A DNA stretch of 64,000 nucleotides. Origin: Eubacterium sp. GTDB lineage: Bacteria > Bacillota > Clostridia > Lachnospirales > Lachnospiraceae. Position numbers and translations under genes: made by a program. The notes beneath the pieces are model-generated. The model was not told where the DNA came from. It did no database searches and saw only the letters and a program-made list of their open reading frames with translations. The stretch spans positions 62,001-126,000 of the forward strand of contig JAAWDZ010000052.1 in NCBI GenBank assembly GCA_022794015.1. The letters run 5' to 3'. Positions 25,494-35,000 of the stretch are shown here, piece by piece. Position 1 is the stretch's first letter; every line of letters begins with the position of its first letter.

Positions 25494-26708
25494 ATGAAAG
25501 AAAAAGTTGTTTTAGCGTACTCCGGCGGTCTGGACACCACCGCTATTATCCCCTGGCTGAAGGAGAACTATGATTACGAAGTAATTTGCTGCTGTATCGA
25601 CTGCGGACAGGAGGAGGAGCTTGACGGACTGGAAGAACGTGCAAAGCTTTCCGGTGCAAGCAAGTTATATATTGAGGATATTGTAGATGAATTCTGTGAC
25701 GAATATATTATTCCCTGCGTACAGGCCGGCGCTGTATATGAAAACAAATATCTGCTCGGTACTTCCATGGCGCGTCCGGGCATTGCAAAACGCCTGGTGG
25801 AAATTGCCAGAAAGGAAGGCGCTACCGCCATTTGCCACGGCGCTACCGGAAAAGGAAATGACCAGATCCGTTTTGAGCTGGGCATCAAGGCACTGGCGCC
25901 GGATCTAAAGATTATCGCCGCATGGCGTGACGATAAGTGGACAATGGATTCCAGGGAATCCGAAATTGCATACTGCAAAGAGCATGGCATCGACCTGCCG
26001 TTCTCTGCAGACAGCAGTTACAGCCGCGACCGCAATTTATGGCATATCAGCCATGAAGGCTTAGAGCTTGAGGATCCTGCTGTTGAGCCAAATTACGATC
26101 ATCTGCTGGTACTTGGCGTTTCTCCCGAAAAAGCTCCGGAGGAGGGCGAATATGTGACAATGACATTTGAAAAGGGCGTTCCCGTTTCTGTCAACGGCAA
26201 AGAAATGAAAGTTTCTGATATTATCCGCGAATTAAACCGTCTGGGCGGCAAGCATGGCATTGGTATTGTAGACATTGTCGAAAACCGCGTAGTTGGCATG
26301 AAGTCCCGCGGCGTGTATGAAACACCTGGCGGTACGATTTTGATGGAGGCGCATCAGCAGCTCGAAGAGCTGGTGTTAGACCGCGCAACCATGGATACCA
26401 AGAAAGATATGGGCAATAAACTGGCACAGATTGTATACGAAGGGAAATGGTTTACACCGCTGCGCGAGGCTGTCTGCGCTTTTGTCGCATCCACACAGCA
26501 GTACGTAACCGGAGAAGTAAAATTCAAACTTTATAAGGGAAACATCATCAAAGCCGGCACAATTTCTCCGTATTCTCTGTACAGTGAATCGCTTGCCAGC
26601 TTTACTACCGGTGATTTATACGATCACCACGACGCCGAAGGTTTCATTACATTATTCGGGCTTCCTCTGAAAGTCCGCGCTATGAAACTGGCGGAGCTTA
26701 ACAAATAA
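25494..26708 (+). CDS. argG: Argininosuccinate synthase
   Basis: ArgG joins citrulline and aspartate using ATP. The 404-residue product has the PP-loop AYSGGLDTT, CHGATGKGNDQIRFE and the SSYSRDRNLWHISHEG block, all normal for the family. The RBS is AAAGGATG about 9 bases before the ATG. It is monocistronic, divergent from argC, with no argH downstream. Confidence 0.97.
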   Translation: MKEKVVLAYSGGLDTTAIIPWLKENYDYEVICCCIDCGQEEELDGLEERAKLSGASKLYIEDIVDEFCDEYIIPCVQAGAVYENKYLLGTSMARPGIAKRLVEIARKEGATAICHGATGKGNDQIRFELGIKALAPDLKIIAAWRDDKWTMDSRESEIAYCKEHGIDLPFSADSSYSRDRNLWHISHEGLELEDPAVEPNYDHLLVLGVSPEKAPEEGEYVTMTFEKGVPVSVNGKEMKVSDIIRELNRLGGKHGIGIVDIVENRVVGMKSRGVYETPGGTILMEAHQQLEELVLDRATMDTKKDMGNKLAQIVYEGKWFTPLREAVCAFVASTQQYVTGEVKFKLYKGNIIKAGTISPYSLYSESLASFTTGDLYDHHDAEGFITLFGLPLKVRAMKLAELNK

Positions 26709-26752
26709 CATCCTCTGCTTCCCGGCAATTGTATGAAATTAAAAAATACAAA

Positions 26753-26797
26753 AAAACCTCCTGCGACACTTCTTTACGGTGTCACAGGGGGTTTTTG
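26753..26797. terminator. Bidirectional terminator between argG and the flippase-like gene
   Basis: AAAAACCTCCTGCGACAC (26753-26770) pairs with GTGTCACAGGGGGTTTTT (26780-26797), with A and T runs on both sides. It serves argG on plus. On minus it contains the last codons and stop of the flippase-like gene. Confidence 0.85.
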
Positions 26798-27835
26798 TAT
26801 TACTTTGGACAAAGTCCTCTGCTTCTTTTGCCGCCCACAAAAAGACGCTGTGGCAGCAACCAATGCGCTTACAATCAGAAGCAGATAAAAATTAATGCCT
26901 CTGGTGACGCACATGGAAGCCGTAAGGTATGCTCCCGGAAAAATCACGGAAAAAACCGTTTTATACATCAGCTCCGTAATCCCCTGCGCCCCCGGCAGCG
27001 GAAGCATATCCACCGCAATATAAACCGTTGCCTGAATTAACATCACAGAAATCATGGAACTTGCAGAAAGGCCCATTCCCCTGTAAATTAACCAAGTCAG
27101 AAAAAACACCGAAAACCTCTGCAGAAACGTAAAAGCAATGACTACCGCAATATGTTTTTTATGCTGTAAAAAGAAAATCACCGCCTTGTGATAACTGTCC
27201 GCCATATCAAACAGTTTTTGCGTACGCGTTTTTGAAGGTTTCAGAATATGCAGCCTTAACAGCAGACTTTCCCCACCGGTTACAATTCCCCGAAAGCACT
27301 TCGGGCTTACCATAACAAACAACAGCATCGCAACCAGTACAAAATTCAGAAAAAGTCCCAAATAGTACAAATAAACGTACTCCTGCAGATAAAAACAAAG
27401 AGACGGATACCAGCCTATCAAAATACCAACCCCAATCAGAACGAGCACCAGCTTATAAATCAACGCCACTGTCATCAGCACCACTGTACTGTCGGAAATT
27501 TTAATTCCCGATTTTTTCATATAATACAGCTGCATCGGCTGTCCGCCCGTAGCCGACGGCGTAATTCCGGAATAAAAAAACCCAATAAAGGAAAACCGGA
27601 TACAGGAAAGAGGAGATACGCTGCCCCCAAGCGCCCAGAGCAGATACCAGATCATAAGGCCCTCCGCGGACACAAAAAACAGTCCGGTCAGGACAGCGGC
27701 GCCCAGATACAGCGGCTGAATTTCCCGAACAGCCTGCCATACATAGCGCATATCATTTCCATGAAATATGGTGTAAAAGGTAAGAAACATCAAAGCCAGA
27801 AACAGACAAATACTGAAAATATTTTTACGATTCAT
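26774..27835 (-). CDS. Flippase-like membrane protein (LPG-synthase TM / UPF0104 family)
   Basis: A 353-residue integral membrane protein with about eight hydrophobic segments, matching the YbhN/UPF0104 or LPG synthetase TM fold. Typical sequence features are SFIGFFYSGITPSATGGQPMQ and DMLPLPGAQGITE. The C-terminal aminoacyl-transferase domain of MprF is absent, so it probably flips or handles a lipid-linked substrate and does not make lysyl-PG. The start MNRKNIF (27835) has GGGAGA upstream. It overlaps the preceding hydrolase gene by 11 bases. Confidence 0.82.
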   Translation of the reverse strand: MNRKNIFSICLFLALMFLTFYTIFHGNDMRYVWQAVREIQPLYLGAAVLTGLFFVSAEGLMIWYLLWALGGSVSPLSCIRFSFIGFFYSGITPSATGGQPMQLYYMKKSGIKISDSTVVLMTVALIYKLVLVLIGVGILIGWYPSLCFYLQEYVYLYYLGLFLNFVLVAMLLFVMVSPKCFRGIVTGGESLLLRLHILKPSKTRTQKLFDMADSYHKAVIFFLQHKKHIAVVIAFTFLQRFSVFFLTWLIYRGMGLSASSMISVMLIQATVYIAVDMLPLPGAQGITELMYKTVFSVIFPGAYLTASMCVTRGINFYLLLIVSALVAATASFCGRQKKQRTLSKVIQKPPVTP

Positions 27836-28403
27836 ACAAAGTCTCCCATTGTGAAGATCCATAATGTACCTTTCGGTTCATCTCAAGAAAGCCAGCCAGT
27901 GACCCTTCATAAACAAACTTTGTCTGCGGCAGCTCATAAAAGTCCCTGGGCGTAACTAATGAAAAATGTTTGTCAAACAGATTTATTCCATTTTCCGCCA
28001 GCAGCCTTGCCACAAAAGAAGAACAGGTATAGTGGTTTTTCTGGTAAAACGGCAGATTCATCAGCAGAAAAGGAAGGCCCAGAATACAGTAATGATATTT
28101 ATACCGGCTGTTATAGCACTCCTCCAGCTTCGCCGCAATCGCCGCCTTCTGCCACGCCTCACATTCCAGGCTCACAATCTTATATCTGGCAGTCGGAAAT
28201 GCCTTATGTATTGCAGGAAGCCGCTCCTGCTCAAAGCCTGCAAGGATTGGAACAGACGGATGTCTGCGCCCGATACTGTAACTCCACCGCAGGCACGGAT
28301 CCAGCCCAATTGCTACATGCACATAGGAAATACCTATTGTCTTTCGTATCATAGATGCAAAAAAACCAGGCGTATCAACCAGTGCAAAATAAATTTTTTC
28401 CAT
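27825..28403 (-). CDS. Permuted papain-like (NlpC/P60 superfamily) enzyme
   Basis: A 192-residue protein with His in ISYVHVAIGLD (about residue 29) and Cys in YTCSSFVARLL (about 125). His before Cys is the order of the circularly permuted YaeF/YiiX branch of the NlpC/P60 superfamily, whose members act on lipids or peptides at membranes. No signal peptide is present, so it is cytoplasmic or membrane-associated. It lies between a glycosyltransferase and a flippase-like protein, suggesting a joint role in a lipid-linked or surface glycan. Confidence 0.7.
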   Translation of the reverse strand: MEKIYFALVDTPGFFASMIRKTIGISYVHVAIGLDPCLRWSYSIGRRHPSVPILAGFEQERLPAIHKAFPTARYKIVSLECEAWQKAAIAAKLEECYNSRYKYHYCILGLPFLLMNLPFYQKNHYTCSSFVARLLAENGINLFDKHFSLVTPRDFYELPQTKFVYEGSLAGFLEMNRKVHYGSSQWETLYES

Positions 28404-28490
28404 AAATTTTCTCCTTAAAGTAATTATTCGTAATCATTCAATTTCGGAAGTATAACGTTTTGTCCATAATATTGTATCATCTTCCAGCCA

Positions 28491-29516
28491 TCAGTTAAAC
28501 TGATAAATATGTTTTGCAGCGCGGTATCCGCTTAATGTCAGAACATCGCCAAGTTTCCCGCCCGGCAGATATGTAAATCCGCTCAGCGTTTTATATTTTA
28601 AATAATGATACAGCTTCGGATTGTGCACCCGGATATAATGCCACAAATCCTCTCTCTGCCGCTTTGCCTGCGGCGTGCCAATCAACAGCAGATGGATACA
28701 CGAAATCGACATCATAATCGAAATATTCCGGATCAGATAGCGGGCAAGCTTCGGCTGCCTGTGCGAAAGCTTTTCCAGATCTGTGGCAAGCGCCACCAGT
28801 TTTGTCACCCGGATCTGCTGATCAATACGGCGCATCAGAACCTTCTCATTCACCGACTGATCCTCTCTGCCCAGAAAATAATGATAAATATCCAAATCCA
28901 GATAGCAAAGCGTCTCCACATACGGCAGCGGCTGGTTTGCAAACAGGTTGTCCACATAAAAGGTATGTCGGGGCAGTTTCACACCGGATCTTCTGAGCAC
29001 CTCTGTCCGGTACCACAGCGCATGCATCACCAGATACTGTGAAGGTCCAAACCAACGGCTGTCCTCAAAGCTGCAGATTCGGCCGGGCCGAAATACATTC
29101 CGATAAGCCATGGGTTTAACCGTATGTTCGTAAAGATGATCATATAAATAGTTGCATATAATCAAATCCGGCTCTGCCCCTGTCGCCTCCCAGCAACAAA
29201 TCTGCTGCAAAAGCATCTGTAAATCGTCCTTATCCAACCAGTCGTCGGAATCCACGACTTTAAAATAACGCCCCGTGGCCGCAGCAAGTCCCGCATTTAC
29301 TCCCGCTCCATGGCCACCGTTTTCCTGGTGGATTACTTTTACTATGTCAGGATAATCTTTGGCATAATGATCTGCAATTTCCCCTGTGCAGTCTGTAGAA
29401 CCGTCGTCTACAATGATGATTTCCACCAGATCTCCTCCCGCAAGCAGCGTATGGATACAGCGCTCCATATAAGATGCGGAATTATAACAGGGTACGGTAA
29501 ATGTTATGTATTTCAT
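28491..29516 (-). CDS. Family 2 glycosyltransferase
   Basis: A 341-residue GT-A fold transferase with YNSASYMERCI, nucleotide-sugar motif VDDGSTDCTGEIAD and the DxD-type VDSDDWLDKDDL. The remaining part (about 200-341) has no membrane segment, so it is a soluble GT2 adding sugar from a UDP/GDP donor to an unknown acceptor. It is first in a three-gene unit with the papain-like and flippase-like genes (87 bases to the next gene). Confidence 0.88.
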   Translation of the reverse strand: MKYITFTVPCYNSASYMERCIHTLLAGGDLVEIIIVDDGSTDCTGEIADHYAKDYPDIVKVIHQENGGHGAGVNAGLAAATGRYFKVVDSDDWLDKDDLQMLLQQICCWEATGAEPDLIICNYLYDHLYEHTVKPMAYRNVFRPGRICSFEDSRWFGPSQYLVMHALWYRTEVLRRSGVKLPRHTFYVDNLFANQPLPYVETLCYLDLDIYHYFLGREDQSVNEKVLMRRIDQQIRVTKLVALATDLEKLSHRQPKLARYLIRNISIMMSISCIHLLLIGTPQAKRQREDLWHYIRVHNPKLYHYLKYKTLSGFTYLPGGKLGDVLTLSGYRAAKHIYQFN

Positions 29517-29899
29517 CGTCAGTCTCCTTTCATCAGCAGATATCTTTCATGTCTCATCTTATATAATATAACGATTAAATAATCAGCTTATCTTCACTTT
29601 TTTCATTTTTTATCATACCACATCTTGTTACTGAATTCCCGTAAGATTCTCTTAAGACTTTTTTAAACTATAATGTGTACAATCCCCATAAAATAAGGCA
29701 TTTTTTCCATACTGTTACTATGGACTTATACCAATACTTTGGACAAAAAGAGCATTTCTGCCCTTTATAACACTGTACCCTTTGGACGATATGCAATCTG
29801 CACCAGAGCGTCAAAAACTTCATTCCATGTGCGGTTTGCAACCTTGCAGCAAGCACAAATGGCATAAAAAAGATCCACATGCCTGTTTTGGTTTTTGGA
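29517..29899. other. Intergenic stretch without a recognised gene
   Basis: AT-rich promoter-like DNA precedes the GT2 gene. Short frames on both strands are open (for example MDLYQYFGQKEHF on plus near 29719), but none has a Shine-Dalgarno sequence together with a recognisable family. It may contain decayed mobile DNA. I see nothing firm. Confidence 0.3.
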
Positions 29900-30274
29900 T
29901 CATGTTTTATTTTTGGAATTCACACCGGACTTTCGTCTTTTTAGTCTGGGCTTGGTTAATTCATAGCTTTCTGCTATCATCTGTTTGATTTCCTTAACGG
30001 GAACCGTACCGTCTAAGATAACAGAACTCCAATGCTCTTTGTTCATATGATATGCAGGAAGAACAGATGCATATGCATCGCGGCGCACATCCCGCCATTC
30101 GGGATCTACTTTGACATTTATCCAGATATGGCCGTCCTTTTCAAAAATCCAGGCAAATACCTTGCGGTTTGCTTTGTGGCGGATAACGGTCCATTTCGGG
30201 TCGCGGAAAGGTTCATCTTCATAGGTATCTGCATACGTAAGGCAGTGAGCAATCGCTGTTTTTCTGTCTTTCAT
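29900..30274 (-). CDS. MmcQ/YjbR family protein
   Basis: A 124-residue protein with the CyaY-like YjbR fold, formerly DUF419. Family features are FRDPKWTVIRHKANRKVFAWIF, INVKVDPEW and AYHMNKEHWSSVILDG. Members are small DNA-binding-like proteins of unclear function, usually single genes. The C terminus has a basic tail (KPRLKRRKSG). It precedes nothing obvious and follows the esterase by 30 bases in the same direction. Confidence 0.85.
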   Translation of the reverse strand: MKDRKTAIAHCLTYADTYEDEPFRDPKWTVIRHKANRKVFAWIFEKDGHIWINVKVDPEWRDVRRDAYASVLPAYHMNKEHWSSVILDGTVPVKEIKQMIAESYELTKPRLKRRKSGVNSKNKT

Positions 30275-30304
30275 GGCTGTATGGGCCTCCTTTTGAAAAA
30301 TAAA

Positions 30305-31240
30305 TCACATGTTGTGCAAAAGCTCTATAAATCTTCCCGCCTCTTTCCACGCCATCACCGATTCCGGCATCAGCTGCATCGCCATCTGAAAAACATGAAA
30401 CATGCCCTCATACACATGGAAACGCACCTTAACCCCCTGCTTCCTGGCCTTTTGCGCCACGATTTGGGCGTCGCTTAACAGCATTTCATAAGATCCTGCC
30501 TGTATGAGCATAGGCGGAAATCCGGTAAAATCGCCAAATGCGGGAGAAATATACGGGTTCTTTGGATCTTCCAATCCGACGTACTCCCGATTGTAAATCA
30601 GGCTGTCCCTTGTATTGCCGAACAGCGGATCCTTTTCGAAATTCGTCTCATAAGAATCTCCGGAAGCTGTTAAATCTGTCCATGGCGACATGGCAATGAT
30701 TCCGGCAGGAAGCTCCATTCCATGATCGCGCAGGTACAGGCCCAGGGCAAGAGCAAGGCCGCCGCCCGCGGAATCCCCTGCTACAATCATCTGTTTTGCA
30801 TCATACCCACGTTCCGAAAGCAGCCACTGATACGCACATATGGCGTCTTCCAAAGCAGCCGGATAAGGCTCTTCCGGGGCTACGCGGTAATCTATGGTAA
30901 GTACGGGCATACCTTTTCCAAGCTCATTATATGCAGCGGCAAATGTCCGGTAGGCATTTCGCATTGCGCCTACATAACCGCCGCCATGAAGCTGTAAAAG
31001 CACCATATCAGAACTCTGGCTGTCAGCTTCTAACCATTCCATTTGAAATTGTTCCATCTCTATTTCTTCCATGTGCAATCCCGCCGGCACAGTCCAGGGA
31101 GTCTCGATCAGTTTCTTGCGCAATTCACCGTTTTTAATTTTTTTCCCAATCAGATGATCAGATGTAAAACGGGCAATCAGTTCCCGGATGAGCATACCGC
31201 GCGGACTCGCATCCGCATCTTTTCTCTCTTTGTAACTCAT
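30305..31240 (-). CDS. Alpha/beta-hydrolase esterase (HSL type)
   Basis: A 311-residue serine hydrolase of the hormone-sensitive-lipase group. The oxyanion motif LHGGGYVG, nucleophile elbow GDSAGGG, acid in the SDAQIVA region and His in EGMFHVFQM form a complete catalytic set. No signal peptide is present. It probably acts on short-chain carboxyl esters; the physiological substrate is not evident. It lies 8 bases after the DUF6320-like gene and is probably cotranscribed with it. Confidence 0.9.
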   Translation of the reverse strand: MSYKERKDADASPRGMLIRELIARFTSDHLIGKKIKNGELRKKLIETPWTVPAGLHMEEIEMEQFQMEWLEADSQSSDMVLLQLHGGGYVGAMRNAYRTFAAAYNELGKGMPVLTIDYRVAPEEPYPAALEDAICAYQWLLSERGYDAKQMIVAGDSAGGGLALALGLYLRDHGMELPAGIIAMSPWTDLTASGDSYETNFEKDPLFGNTRDSLIYNREYVGLEDPKNPYISPAFGDFTGFPPMLIQAGSYEMLLSDAQIVAQKARKQGVKVRFHVYEGMFHVFQMAMQLMPESVMAWKEAGRFIELLHNM

Positions 31241-31248
31241 AATATCTC

Positions 31249-31917
31249 CTATCTGACATGAAACCTTCTCTTAAGCTCACTCCTGGCCCTTTTATCACCG
31301 ATAATCAGAGTACCGACGAATAAAAGGACCGACACTGCAAAAGCAAAGCCGCTGATAAAAGTTTCCGTCCCAATCCCAAGCCATACTAAAATCAGCGGAA
31401 CTGCACTTAAAAATATCATACTGATCTCTAACATAATATAACTCTGCCAGTTCCGACGGTTGACAAACATCAGCACCAGAACAAACAAATCCACGAGCAG
31501 CAGGCCGCCAGGTAATACAAAATTAACAGACCAGCCGTGATATCCAATCATACAATCAATCAATATGACATACAAAATCCCCAGAAATGTCAGCGCCAGA
31601 AACTTAGAACGATAACCTGCATTATCATTTAATACCGCAAATCTTGCCACAAAATACAAATAGAAAAATCCTGCTCCGGTAATCACACTCCACCAGACTC
31701 CATCATAAAATTTCCAGTTCAAATATACCAAAATCACTTCCATCAAAATAGCCGCAAACAAAAAAATACGGACAGCCAGATTCATCTTTCTTGCGATGAA
31801 ACGGATATCGGGATACATATTTTCTGATTCCTTTGTCTGTTCAATCACACATTTGCACAAAGGGCATATCTGCGCATGATCGCGAATTTCAACATTACAT
31901 TGTCTGCATTTACTCAT
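31249..31917 (-). CDS. Zinc-ribbon membrane protein (DUF6320-like)
   Basis: A 222-residue protein with an N-terminal zinc ribbon (CRQCNVEIRDHAQICPLC) followed by six or seven transmembrane segments. It matches the DUF6320 type that, as I recall, often accompanies HSL-type esterases in Lachnospiraceae. Function is unknown. The start is at MSKCRQCN (31917), where GGAA has better spacing than for the ATG two codons earlier. Confidence 0.72.
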   Translation of the reverse strand: MSKCRQCNVEIRDHAQICPLCKCVIEQTKESENMYPDIRFIARKMNLAVRIFLFAAILMEVILVYLNWKFYDGVWWSVITGAGFFYLYFVARFAVLNDNAGYRSKFLALTFLGILYVILIDCMIGYHGWSVNFVLPGGLLLVDLFVLVLMFVNRRNWQSYIMLEISMIFLSAVPLILVWLGIGTETFISGFAFAVSVLLFVGTLIIGDKRARSELKRRFHVR

Positions 31918-31996
31918 TGTCATTTCCTTTTTCTTTTTTATTTTTCTATTATCTTAACTTAGAACGTACAATTATACAATAGTTTTTGTAATGATC

Positions 31997-32037
31997 AAAA
32001 AATACTCCACAGGCCGCTGACCCGTGAAGTATCTTTT
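31997..32037 (-). terminator. Terminator after the beta-galactosidase gene
   Basis: On the minus strand a stem AGATACTTCAC / GTGGAGTATTTTTT with a GC-rich loop is followed by a T run. It is 17 bases past the stop. No gene lies between it and the DUF6320-like gene. Confidence 0.8.
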
Positions 32038-32053
32038 TATTTAGGCTGATTTC

Positions 32054-35000
32054 CTATTTGATTTTGACAGTTTTCTTCTGTCCCTTGCCTTTCAGCAGCC
32101 TCTTATAAGCCGCTTTCTTTGCCTTTGGTACCTTTATGGCTGCCTTGGCGTTGATATTTTTAAATGCATTCTTGCCTACTGCCTTTAATCCGGTAGATTT
32201 CACCTGAATCTGTTTTAATTTCTTATCGCCGTAGAATGCCTTCTTACCAATCGTAGCAACATTCTTTCCAATGGTTACCTTTTGAAGCCTGGTCAGCAGG
32301 CTAAATGCACTCCCTGCAATAGATGTTACTTTGCACGTAACGCCATTCATCTCTACCGTATCCGCTATTACAATGGATTTTACGCCATTTTTAGATACAC
32401 TGTATGCCTCTGCCAGTTTCTTATCCGCATCCGTCACGCGGTAAATCACATTACCTGCTTCTTTGATGTCGCCAACTGCAAGGACTTTTGCCTGCGGTTT
32501 GCCTTTGATCGCTTCAAGCTCCGCCTTTGCACGGGCCGCTTCTTCAAGCGCTTTTTTCAAAGCTGCGTCTGCCTCTGCTTTCAGCCTTTCTGCTTCTGCT
32601 TTCTGGCGTTTTGCTTCTTCCTCTGCTTCAGTTACCCGTTTATCGGCCTCTGCTCTTTCATCATCAATCACTTTCTGCATCTCTGCAATTTTAGACGTCA
32701 GTCCGGCTATACTGTTATTCAATACGGTAAGCTGGCCTTCCAACGCCTCCGCCTGATTCTTCCAGAGCTGGATTTCACTGTCCTTTGCTGTGGCGTCGCC
32801 TTCTAACTCTTTGATCTTATTATTTGCAGTCCGCAGGCTGTCTGTCAGTTCCTGCGCCTCTTTTCTGACCTCTGATAATGTCTGGTTCAAAGCATCCATA
32901 CTTGTTTTGGAAGCTTCCAGCTGCTTCTTTAAGCTTTCAATCTCTTTTTGTGCTTTTTCTGCCTGACCCTTTAAGATATTATTTTCTGAAGTAAGCGCCG
33001 TGACACGGTTATTTGCTGCAGAAAGCTCTGTTGTAAGCCTTGTTACATCTCCCCGTGCAGAGGTAAGCTGTGTTTCCAGTTCTTCTGCACGGTTTTTCCA
33101 ATGTGTTACTTCTTCGGAGGAGGCGCCGCTTTCTTCCAGTTCTTTAATCCTTTCATTTGCTGTTCTCAAGTCTTCCGTCAGGCTGTTTACCTGCTGGGTG
33201 GCATCTGAAAGCTGGCTGGTCAGCTGGACAACCTTTTCCTTTTCTGTGCTTAACTCACTATTTTTATCATTCAGAGTTCCCTGTAAATCAGAAATGTCCT
33301 TTTCCTTCTGCTCAAGCAGCGCTGTCAGCACCCAGTATTCTGCCGCGCCCGGAACTTTCAATCCTGCCACTGCAGCTGCAAGGCTTTCCACCTGTGTGTT
33401 GACCTGCGTCTGCGTTGCATTTTCATCTGCATATACCTCGTCTGCCGCTGTGATGGCTGCTAAAAGGAGGATGAAGGTTTCTGTTGTGTAATCTTTTTCT
33501 TTTAATTCCTTTGCAGCGTCAAGGGCGGTTTTTAATGCGCTCTTGTCCGCTTCATTGGAGATCACCAGCTTAGCGTCCGCCCAGTCGCCGTTGTCATGGC
33601 CATCCGTCACATTTTTGTCCATTACAAGCCTTAACCTGGTCACGCCTGTAACGCAGACATTTATATATTCTGCCGGCGTCCTTGGTCCCATCAGTCCGGA
33701 ACGGTACAATTCCTGCTCTTCGCCGTCTTTTGTTCCGTATACGATAAAATATACGCCGTCTCCTTTGTTATTGCTGTATTTAAAGTAATCAATACCTACG
33801 TAAGTGCGTAAGAAAAGATTCTGATCCTCATCTAAAATCTGATCGTAAATACTTAAATCATAAACGATTTCTGAATCTGCATTTGCAGACAGTCCCTTAT
33901 CAAAATATCTTCTTTCCCCATCGACCAGAAGGGAAATTCTGCCAGGCTTCGTATCACAGTATTCATCCTTGTGCACCTCGTTCCATCCGGATGTTGCGCT
34001 CACCCATTCCAGATCGGACAAATACGTTTCTGTTTTGATATCGGGCCGCTCATTCACTTTAAAGATCGCCGGCGTTACGTGAATGGATACGTTTTTCCCG
34101 GCTGCGTCTGTAGCTGTAATATCCGTTAAGGAAACCGTATATTCACCCGGATTTGCATCGGATTTGACAGACAGGGAAATCTCTGCAAAATCAGTCAGAT
34201 TTGTCGGAATTCCCTCTTCATTCGTATACGAATAATAATTCTTTACTGTTCTTTGGGCTGCGGGCAGCGCTTCTAATTTACCTGCCACACCGTCCTTTAA
34301 CGCTATCTGGACATTTTCAAATGCGGCCGGATCATACTCTACCGCAAATTCCATTTCCTGAATCAGAGAATCTGACGGCAGATTTCCCAGCGCTACGTTT
34401 ATCTTCTGTACCGCGCCCTGTATGATATCGCCTCCGGTAATAATCGCCTGCGTGCCGAATTTTTCTGTACTTAATTTCACAGAAACCTCTGTAATGGCCA
34501 TGTTGCCGTCTTCGGTAAACGGAGTGGCATTTTCCATGTATACCCGCAGTTTATCTGTATATACCGATGTAAACTGCAGCTTCACTGTCTGGCCCGCAGT
34601 CATTTTCTGCTGTCCCGACACTTTGGCCCAGTCTGCGCCGTCCCAGTACTGCACTTCCAGTACGGATGGAATGGCCGTCCCTCTGGCGCCTGAGAATGTA
34701 AGGTCAATCTGATTCATCACCAAAGATGCATCCCAGCCAAATTCAACGTATTCTGATTTTCTGGATGCGCTGTTTGCCGGAAGCAGTACGGATGCGCCTC
34801 TGCTGTATGCATTTGTCCAGCTTGTATCTGTCTTTCCGTCTACCATTTTTTCCGGATAATTATTGGTAGAACCGGTAAAGGATGCCGTTGCAGACGCTTT
34901 TCCCGTTGCAAGTTCTGTATCCACTGTGGCGCCGGCATCTTCTGTCACTGTTGCAGATGCCCTTAAAGTGCATCCTGCTACCGTGCCTTCCGCTTTCCCG

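Noticed and set aside
26774-27835. MprF lysyl-phosphatidylglycerol synthase
   Set aside because: Only the membrane (flippase-like) part is present; the soluble aminoacyl-transferase domain is missing.
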